Source: Plasmodiophora brassicae
Lineage: Eukaryota; Endomyxa: Phytomyxea; Phytomyxea; Plasmodiophorida
DNA: 64,000 nucleotides
Reading direction: 5' to 3'
NCBI GenBank assembly: GCA_036867785.1
Contig: CP145410.1
Coordinates: forward strand, 930,001 to 994,000
Shown here in pieces: positions 57,939-64,000 of this stretch. Under the pieces are notes generated by a model. It was given only the letters and a program-made list of their open reading frames with translations, searched no databases and was not told where the DNA came from. Position numbers and translations under genes: made by a program. How positions within the stretch are numbered: position 1 is the stretch's first letter; each line of letters begins with the position of its first letter.

Positions 57939-59645
57939 TCAGAACTGCTGAGTCAGCTGACTGAGTGGCAGCCCCAGATGCAGCCTGTATATGGCGTCGG
58001 CTATCAGTGGGGCGACGTTTAGATAGAGAAGCTTCGGCGACTGCGCATGCTACGTGCAAACGTGTGTTAGATCACAGATGGGCCCAGAAGCACGAGGCGC
58101 ACCTCAGGCCGAGACAGCGTGTTTGTCAGGACGAGCTCCTGGACGGGCGATCCTTCCAATGTCGAATCGATATCTTTGTTGGACAGCACACTACCGGCAA
58201 AGTCAGTTACGTACTGAATTCAACGTAACATGCTATAACCCTCTACCCACCCATGCGTGGTGCAAGCGAATATACGGTTTGCGCCATGACGCTTAATCGT
58301 CCAGGCAGCCAGCTTGAGACGGGAGCCCGTATCGGTAATGTCGTCCACGATTATGCAGTCGCAATCGCGAACGTCGCCTACCAGTGTCATGGTTTCCTGG
58401 GTCTCAGTCGTCAGGGACACGCAAGGAATCTGGTGATGCGGTCGGCCACCCACCTTCTCGTGGACCCGATGGTGCTCTTGCCCTGACACAATCATACCAC
58501 GGCTGTCGGTCGGTGACACGAACGCAAGTCCAGCCTCTACGAGCCACCGTCGGAGGGCGCTTATGCAGGCCCGATTTGTATCGTACCTATCCCTTGCACG
58601 AGCAGTTCATCTCGGAAGCGGTTAACTCGCTGGAGACCAGTACCGCTGGTGCTGACAACAACGGGACGGTGCAAATTACGACGAACGAAATGCGGGGCGA
58701 ATAGCTGCCATGAAGCAATCAGCGGGCCGCCGCGACAGACCCCCCGAAGGAGATGGTGAACAAACCTCATGCACCACACTCAGGTTGTCGACTGGCGTTA
58801 ATTTACTATCACCATTGTCCGTTCAGCAGGGCGAATGGCGATCCGCCCAACGACGTACCTGAAGAAGCCCTGGATCTGGCCGCTGTGGAGGTCGATCGAA
58901 ACGGCACGATCGACGCCAACGGCCTCGAGCATACGAGCAACGTCGGCGGCGGCGATTGTGTCGCGGGACTGGCCTAACACGCACGCCCAACGTATCAGTC
59001 GGCTGACACAACCAAGCGTGCCCGGCGCTCGCTCACGTTTCCGATCCTGCCTCGAGTACCCAAAGTACGGTATAACGACGGTGATGTTCTTGGCAGACGC
59101 CCGACGCATGGCAGAGACCAGCAGCTGACGGGCGCGCGTCGATCAGTTTGGCGGCGGGAGGCGCGCACGCAGGCCTACCAGAAGTTCGACAATGTTATCG
59201 TTGATGGGCGGCCCTGTCGACTGGATGATGTAGACGTCCTTGCCTCGGACGTTCTCCTCGACGCGGATCGAGACCTGCCAGCAACCGTTAGACCGGAGCA
59301 GGCCGAGGCGAACGCGATCGCTCAGCACCTCGCCGTCTGTGAACCGCGTCACCGTCAGACCGCCCAGCGGCACCCTCAGCATATCAGCGACGTCTTTCGC
59401 CAGCGCCTGGCTCGCTGAACCGCTAAACAGTCGCAGCCTGCCCGCCGAGAGCATCAGCTCGTGCCGCCCGTTGGGCGCCTGGCCACGTACCGATCCCGGT
59501 CCACATCCAGGTCGGTGGGCGCTTCGGCCAGCGCCGCCCTCGACCGGCGTCCTGCCCATGGCGACGCCGCCAGCGACCAGCAGCCGGCGGCGGCGGCGGC
59601 AACCCCGGCGGTCGCCCCCAGGCGCCGCCACGCACGGCTCCACAT
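57939..59645 (-). CDS. ribose-phosphate diphosphokinase (PRPP synthetase)
   Basis: Nine exons (59645-59491, 59437-59339, 59274-59179, 59124-59008, 58968-58859, 58805-58587, 58536-58251, 58190-58103, 58040-57939) give 423 residues. Signatures include [72 protein letters not shown], the PRPP loop [14 protein letters not shown], and QELVLTNTL near the end. It makes PRPP from ribose-5-phosphate and ATP for nucleotide and histidine synthesis. The first exon ([20 protein letters not shown]) is a targeting presequence. Using the ATG at 59454 instead would give a shorter form. Divergence is notable in the middle ([19 protein letters not shown] region) relative to the SPDAGG motif. Confidence 0.88.
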
Positions 59646-59724
59646 GACGACACTGTCGGCCGCCGCCGCCCCCTGTCGCACCGCCGAATCGCACGCGGGG
59701 CAGCGGGCGCCAACGCTCGCTTCA

Positions 59725-60685
59725 TTAGAAATAGACAATCAGGAAGACGAGGATGACCAGGATGATAAATAGGATGATGATGGCGATGAGCTTGCCGCAA
59801 TCTGGGCGTGGGACGACCGACATCCATCAGAAACGCGGGTCGGCGGTGGCAGGCGCGTACAACGGGGACCTACTGGACGACCCGAGCAGCTTGTCCAGCT
59901 TCCTCATGACGACCTCCATGCGGTCCGCCGTCTCGTCCAGCTCCTGGTTCAGCTCGCCGAGCAGGTTGTTCTGCGCCTCCAGCTCCTCGTGGACCTGGTC
60001 GCCCATGACGCCCAGCCGCTGCAGCGACCGCAGCATGTCGTCCAGATGCACGTCCTGCTCCTGCTCCAGCATCTGTGCGCTACCTCGTTAGCCGCAAGGC
60101 CACCCGTACGGGACGCGTCGTCGGGCGCCGACCTGCTGCGCCTCCGGGACGGTCCTGTCCGGTGAGGGATCCAGTTCGACGGTGACATCGTCGTCCCTGG
60201 CCGCGTTCCTGGCCGTCGTCCGCCGCCCAACGCTGTGGTTCCTGACCGTGTCGCGAACGTCCCGCACGACGGCCTTGGCGTCGTTCACGAACTTCTTCCT
60301 GGTGAACAGCTCCTGGTCGTCGATGTGCGGGAACTTGGATCGCTCCCGTTCGACCGTGTCGATCGTGCTGGACAGACGCGCCAGCAACGCCTCGATGGTC
60401 TTGACACGCGCCTTCACGGCGCGCTTGGCCCGGTTGATCTCGGCGTCGCTGGGCGCATCGTGGCGCTCGACGACGGCGGACCACTGGTCCCGGTCACCGA
60501 TCAGCAAACGGATCGCGTTCTGGGCCTCACTGCAGCACAGGACGGGGGGGCAATCAGACGACACATGCTCGGCGAGGCGATGCGAATGCTCGACAGGTTT
60601 ACGCTCGGAATGCGGGGAACGGGTCCAGGTTGGTGACGGACGGGCGCGGCGAGTGATCCAGGTCATGGTATTCGACGTCGGCCAT
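59725..60685 (-). CDS. syntaxin-6/Tlg1-like Qc-SNARE
   Basis: Exons 60685-60603, 60529-60133, 60072-59874 and 59801-59725 give 251 residues. ATG 60685 (MADVEYHDLDHS) leads to a syntaxin-6 N-terminal helical bundle: EAQNAIRLLIGDRDQWSAVV and SKFPHIDDQELFTRKKFV, VVRDVRDTVRN. The SNARE motif reads LDDMLRSLQRLGVMG, VHEELEAQNNLLGEL (central Gln in LEAQN) and MEVVMRKLDKLLG. The tail anchor LIAIIILFIILVILVFLIV ends at the stop. Syntaxin-6/Tlg1 acts in retrograde endosome-to-TGN transport. Its 3' end is 80 bp from the PRPP synthetase start on the same strand. Confidence 0.9.
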
Positions 60686-61314
60686 GCTGGGGTACGCTCC
60701 CGCCGCCCGTACCAGGATGCCCTACGTACACTAGTGGCCGATTGACAACTCCAGCCCGGCCGGGGGTTGCGCGCCCACTCACCGCCCCCTGGAAGCAACA
60801 CGCCTGGCAATTGCTGGGCGCCCGCCGCATTCGACCAGGCCTGCCACCTCCTCCCTGGCATGCGAGAACCATCGCACTCACTGACGTATATGAGGACGGT
60901 GACGTCGTCGGCAGCGACGACGACTCGGACGAGGGTACCGCAGGCGGGTCGAGGTCGCCCTCTCCATGTCTCGACGTAGACGACCCGTCGTCGTTTGCTG
61001 CTGCTGCTGCTTGTCAACGGGATCCTGATTCGGGGCGTGACGAGGAGGATTGACGAGGAACCGATGCGATCATGTTAGATGGGGGAACCCTGAGCAGCCG
61101 TTTACGCTCGGGACGAGACGATAGCCGGGGACGGTAATACATTCCTGCTGCACACCTGACTCCAGCGAAGCGCGGGTCCTTCCACCAAACATGTTCGTCT
61201 GCTCATCGTTGGCAAGAGGAGGTGTCCGATTGAGGGGCGGTGTCAATGGAAGCGCTTCAGTTTTAGAAAACGACAATTGAAATCGCCGGACGGCCATCAG
61301 ACGATTCGTGTGGC
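60686..61314. other. intergenic, no supported gene
   Basis: Holds a plus-strand open frame (60742-61053; non-ATG start) with an acidic-Ser region (DDDSDEGTAGGSRSPSP). There is no ATG in the right place and no family match, so I do not call it a gene. It may be a 5' UTR or an exon with unusual composition. Confidence 0.4.
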
Positions 61315-62028
61315 TCAGGCGCGTTCCTCGCCCTTGGCCTTGGCGGCAGACGAGCGCGTGCTTCGCGTGGTGGACTTCAGCGTTTCCGGGTCGACCTCGT
61401 CCATGGCAATGTCGTCTTCGGGGCGCTCCTCGTCGTCCTCCTCGTCGTCCTCGTCCTCGTCGTCGTCTTCCTCAGCGTCATCCTCCTCGGCGTCAAAGTC
61501 CTTGTCTTCCTCATCGTCCTCCTCCATCAGCTCGGCGCTCTCCTCGCCAATCTTCTCGAGGTCGGACTTGAGCGACTGGATCGGGCCAGTCTCTTCCTCC
61601 TCGTCGATTTCGACGGCGTCGATCGACTCGGAGCTGAAGCGCTCCCACTCCTCCTTGGTGAAGTTCGACGGCCGCGCGTGATCATCCATGCGCAGCAGGA
61701 GAATGTTGCCATAGACGACCGACTTGCTGAACGGCACCTGAAGCTTGTGCGTGTTCTGGGCCCAGTCGTCATCGCGCACCTTGGAACACATGATCACGAC
61801 ATTGATCTGCGGCCACTGCCCGACGAACGTCGGGTTGCCGTTCAGCAGCGTGGCCGCCGCGTTCACCTTCGGGGTCGTGTCCACGGACACCTGCTCGACG
61901 GCCCCGTCCGGCTTCAGCAGCACGGCCGTCACCGTCGGTCCCTCCATGCTCATCACCGATGCGATCGTCGACGCGTTCAGCTCCGTCCCCGTCATCGACA
62001 TCGACTTGGCCACGTCCGACGACGACAT
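61315..62028 (-). CDS. DUF5880-like protein with acidic tail
   Basis: Intronless, 237 residues from ATG 62028. The core VSVDTTPKVNAAATLLNG, FVGQWPQINVVIM, NTHKLQVPF and YGNILLLRMDDHARPSNFT matches, from memory, a family of unknown function (DUF5880) found in algae, oomycetes and large algal viruses. The C-terminal third is a long Glu/Asp tract (about residues 165-210) ending in a basic tail. The core may be a small beta-rich domain; no catalytic motif is known. The acid tail suggests chromatin or histone contact, which is inference. Confidence 0.6.
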   Translation of the reverse strand: MSSSDVAKSMSMTGTELNASTIASVMSMEGPTVTAVLLKPDGAVEQVSVDTTPKVNAAATLLNGNPTFVGQWPQINVVIMCSKVRDDDWAQNTHKLQVPFSKSVVYGNILLLRMDDHARPSNFTKEEWERFSSESIDAVEIDEEEETGPIQSLKSDLEKIGEESAELMEEDDEEDKDFDAEEDDAEEDDDEDEDDEEDDEERPEDDIAMDEVDPETLKSTTRSTRSSAAKAKGEERA

Positions 62029-62303
62029 CCTTCGACAGCCCCCCGCACAACGACGAATGACGGCACGCCGTACTCCGCAGCGCCACCAAACGCCGTGACA
62101 CTGACACTGCGCTGTCGCTGCCGGCGGCGGCTGCCCCCACCCACGGCCCCCACCACCAATCGGACACCCATTTTTGGAAGCGCCACTCAGCTGATGCCAA
62201 CTGTGAAGAACGTGGCCCCTCCTTCGAACGCATTGCTACCTATCGGGCTGCCGATAACCTGGGGCCAGTGGCCGCAGACCCGTCGAGCCACATGTGCAGG
62301 GGT

Positions 62304-63224
62304 TTAGTGCTGGGACTGCGCCCTAACGTACAGGATTGATGATGTCGGGTGGGGCGGCGCCTTGCCCGATAGCTCGGCGGCGGCAGTGAAGTGCTCGTGG
62401 AGCAGGGTGGTTAGGCGCCGGCGACGTGTGGCGTCGCCCAGGTGCACCTTGCCGAGCATGACGAACCGGTTCCGATGGCGGTCCTTGACGATGCGCCCGA
62501 AGCGCAGCCTGGCGTTCAGCCGGGCCAGTAGTCGGCGATGGGCCGGCTTCGTATGGGGGCCCTCGTTACCGACGGAGGTGACGACAACGATCGCGCTGGC
62601 GTCGAATCCGATGTTCGTGGTCAGCGTCCGCCCTCGTTTGACCTGGATGCGGCGCCGGCTCCTGTCGACGTCGACGACGACGTTGTTCGAAAACCCGCCG
62701 TTTACGACAACGTCGACGACCTCGTCGAACGTGCCGTCGTCATGGACGCGGACGAGCGCCAGACTGTCTGCCACGATCAGGGCCGCCATAGCGTTCGCTA
62801 GCCCCATGTCCAGGTACCGTCGCAGGGTGTCAAACGACGCCACCACACAATGCACCGTCTTCGATGTGACGTACCGCGCCGACGCCACGTCAGTGATGCA
62901 GGAGATGGGCAGGTCGTAGTAGTAGCGGATCTCGTGAGATTCCAGTTCGACGGCGTAATGGCCCAGGTCGAGGGCGACGTTGGCGCGCGCCACGAACGCG
63001 CACGCGTCCGCGACCTGGTCGCGTTCGACGGCGTAGAAGTTCGTGACGATGAACTTGATGGAGTCGAACGTCGGGCTGGGACGGGCCACCAGCACGGCCC
63101 CGTTGGCGAAGTTGACGCGCAGGCCTTGCGCCTGGTCCTCGAACGTGCAGTCGGCGCTGGCGCTTGCCTGGCACGATTCGCGGATCAGCTCGAGGACGGC
63201 ACGCACCATGCCATACGACGCCAT
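62304..63224 (-). CDS. uncharacterised protein, 306 aa
   Basis: Single-exon frame from ATG 63224 (MASYGMVRAVLELIRE). Well-conserved-looking stretches are FANGAVLVARPSPTFDSIKF, NVALDLGHYAVELESHEI and YYYDLPISCITDVASARYV, followed by a basic region rich in Arg (RSRRRIQVKRGR). I do not recognise the family; a YbjN-like or other small alpha-beta fold was considered but not supported. GC content and codon use match neighbours. It is downstream of no obvious operon partner and codirectional with the DUF5880-like gene, 275 bp away. Confidence 0.5.
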   Translation of the reverse strand: MASYGMVRAVLELIRESCQASASADCTFEDQAQGLRVNFANGAVLVARPSPTFDSIKFIVTNFYAVERDQVADACAFVARANVALDLGHYAVELESHEIRYYYDLPISCITDVASARYVTSKTVHCVVASFDTLRRYLDMGLANAMAALIVADSLALVRVHDDGTFDEVVDVVVNGGFSNNVVVDVDRSRRRIQVKRGRTLTTNIGFDASAIVVVTSVGNEGPHTKPAHRRLLARLNARLRFGRIVKDRHRNRFVMLGKVHLGDATRRRRLTTLLHEHFTAAAELSGKAPPHPTSSILYVRAQSQH

Positions 63225-64000
63225 CGGCGACGGTCGATGACGACGGGACGGGGTGGGGCGGGGGCGTTGCGGCGGTGCTGGGGCGATCTAGAGCGCTGGC
63301 ACAACGTGGTGGACCTGGGGGAGGGTTATGAATCGACCACGAGGTGCAGCGGGATCCCGTTTCGAGGTCGTACGAATAAATGTGATGTGACACCTGGGGT
63401 TGGGCACGCTGGGTCGATCAGGAACATCGATGGGCGATGACGCTCGCCCGAATGAGTCAACATGGAACAAGCGGTATGCGATGTTTGGCATTGAAGCAAC
63501 CACCGCCGAACCGGTTCAGTAGATCGCACGAACGTATCGCCACAGCACGTCTGCTCCTCTGCTCCAGTGACTATGTGTATGGACTGTACCTCCTCCCCCA
63601 TGCTACGCGAGTGGGCCACGTTCTGCAACTCGGCATCCCCCAGGCGGCTCTGGATGGACAAGCAGGGGAGAGGTACGCGGACAGCGCTTGCCTCAAGGCG
63701 AACAACGTCTCCCGGGGTGGCCGAGCGTACTCAACGGCCGCCCTTGGCAACGGCTCTGTCCCCCGTCACCGGCGAGGTGGTGTATTCGGAAGCTGAAACA
63801 AGTGTCTGACCGGACGCGTTGAATCACGCGAGCCGCATCGCAGAATGCCGCGCTCAACGGCGCGCCCAATCGCATTGACGAGACTAGGGGCTGTCGACGA
63901 CCATATAGGAGCAGCTTACGTAACTCTATCCGGGGCCGAATCTGACACGTGATATGCAGGACGTCGGCGCGTTGGACGCGTTAGTAGCGGCGGTCACCGA
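63225..64000. other. window edge, no resolved gene
   Basis: Both strands carry open frames (for example minus-strand LGDAELQNVAHSRSMGEEVQ near 63610) that may be exons of a gene continuing past 64000. None has a recognisable domain or a consistent splice model. Confidence 0.3.

Noticed and set aside
60742-61053. acidic plus-strand ORF as a gene
   Set aside because: No ATG at the start, no family match, and it lies in the promoter side of the syntaxin-6-like gene.

Overview
This 64 kb window is nuclear DNA from a eukaryote. Nearly every gene is interrupted by short GT-AG introns, mostly 50-75 nt; intergenic gaps are small and both strands are densely used. Gene content points to a flagellated, chitin-making or opisthokont-like protist or early-diverging fungus: a chitin-synthase-like GT2 enzyme, isocitrate lyase, an animal/fungal-type PKA catalytic subunit, an LZTR1-type kelch-BTB protein, and LRRC71-like and CCDC162-like proteins (families I associate with cilia). 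The species is not determined. Where exon coordinates are given they were joined by eye, and the totals were checked to be divisible by three.

Layout. 0.4-10.5 kb: branched-chain 2-oxoacid dehydrogenase E2, two uncharacterised plus-strand genes, isocitrate lyase, a SUZ-domain protein, an LRR protein, proteasome RPN10 and a BAP31-like ER protein. 11.3-18.2 kb: PKA catalytic subunit, a decayed kelch-BTB copy followed by its intact relative, and OXA1. 18.3-28 kb: ribosomal uL14, a RAD5/HLTF-like helicase divergent from a GT60 glycosyltransferase, a new multi-span membrane protein, a TFIIB-like factor and a DegP-like protease. 28-37.5 kb: a 2,020-aa CCDC162-like protein, a TEY-type MAP kinase, a chorismate-lyase-like (DUF98) protein and a small membrane protein. 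37.6-42.9 kb: an unassigned coding block, an XPR1-like SPX-EXS transporter, and an M50 membrane protease with a decayed tandem copy. 43-50 kb: LSM14-like protein, a Qc-SNARE, two tandem globins, the chitin-synthase-like gene and TSR2. 50-51.4 kb: an inverted duplication. 51.6-63.2 kb: full-length ABCA transporter, PRPP synthetase, syntaxin-6-like SNARE, a DUF5880-like acidic protein and an unassigned protein.

The genes are mostly independent housekeeping and signalling functions, not one pathway. The strongest structural theme is tandem duplication at different stages: two globins still intact with identical exon lengths, and two genes (kelch-BTB and M50 protease) each with a decayed copy lying directly 5' of it. 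A second theme is splicing that cuts through catalytic motifs, including a 14-nt microexon in the ABC transporter and an intron inside the HExxH motif of the protease. I did not find a convincing new multi-gene system.
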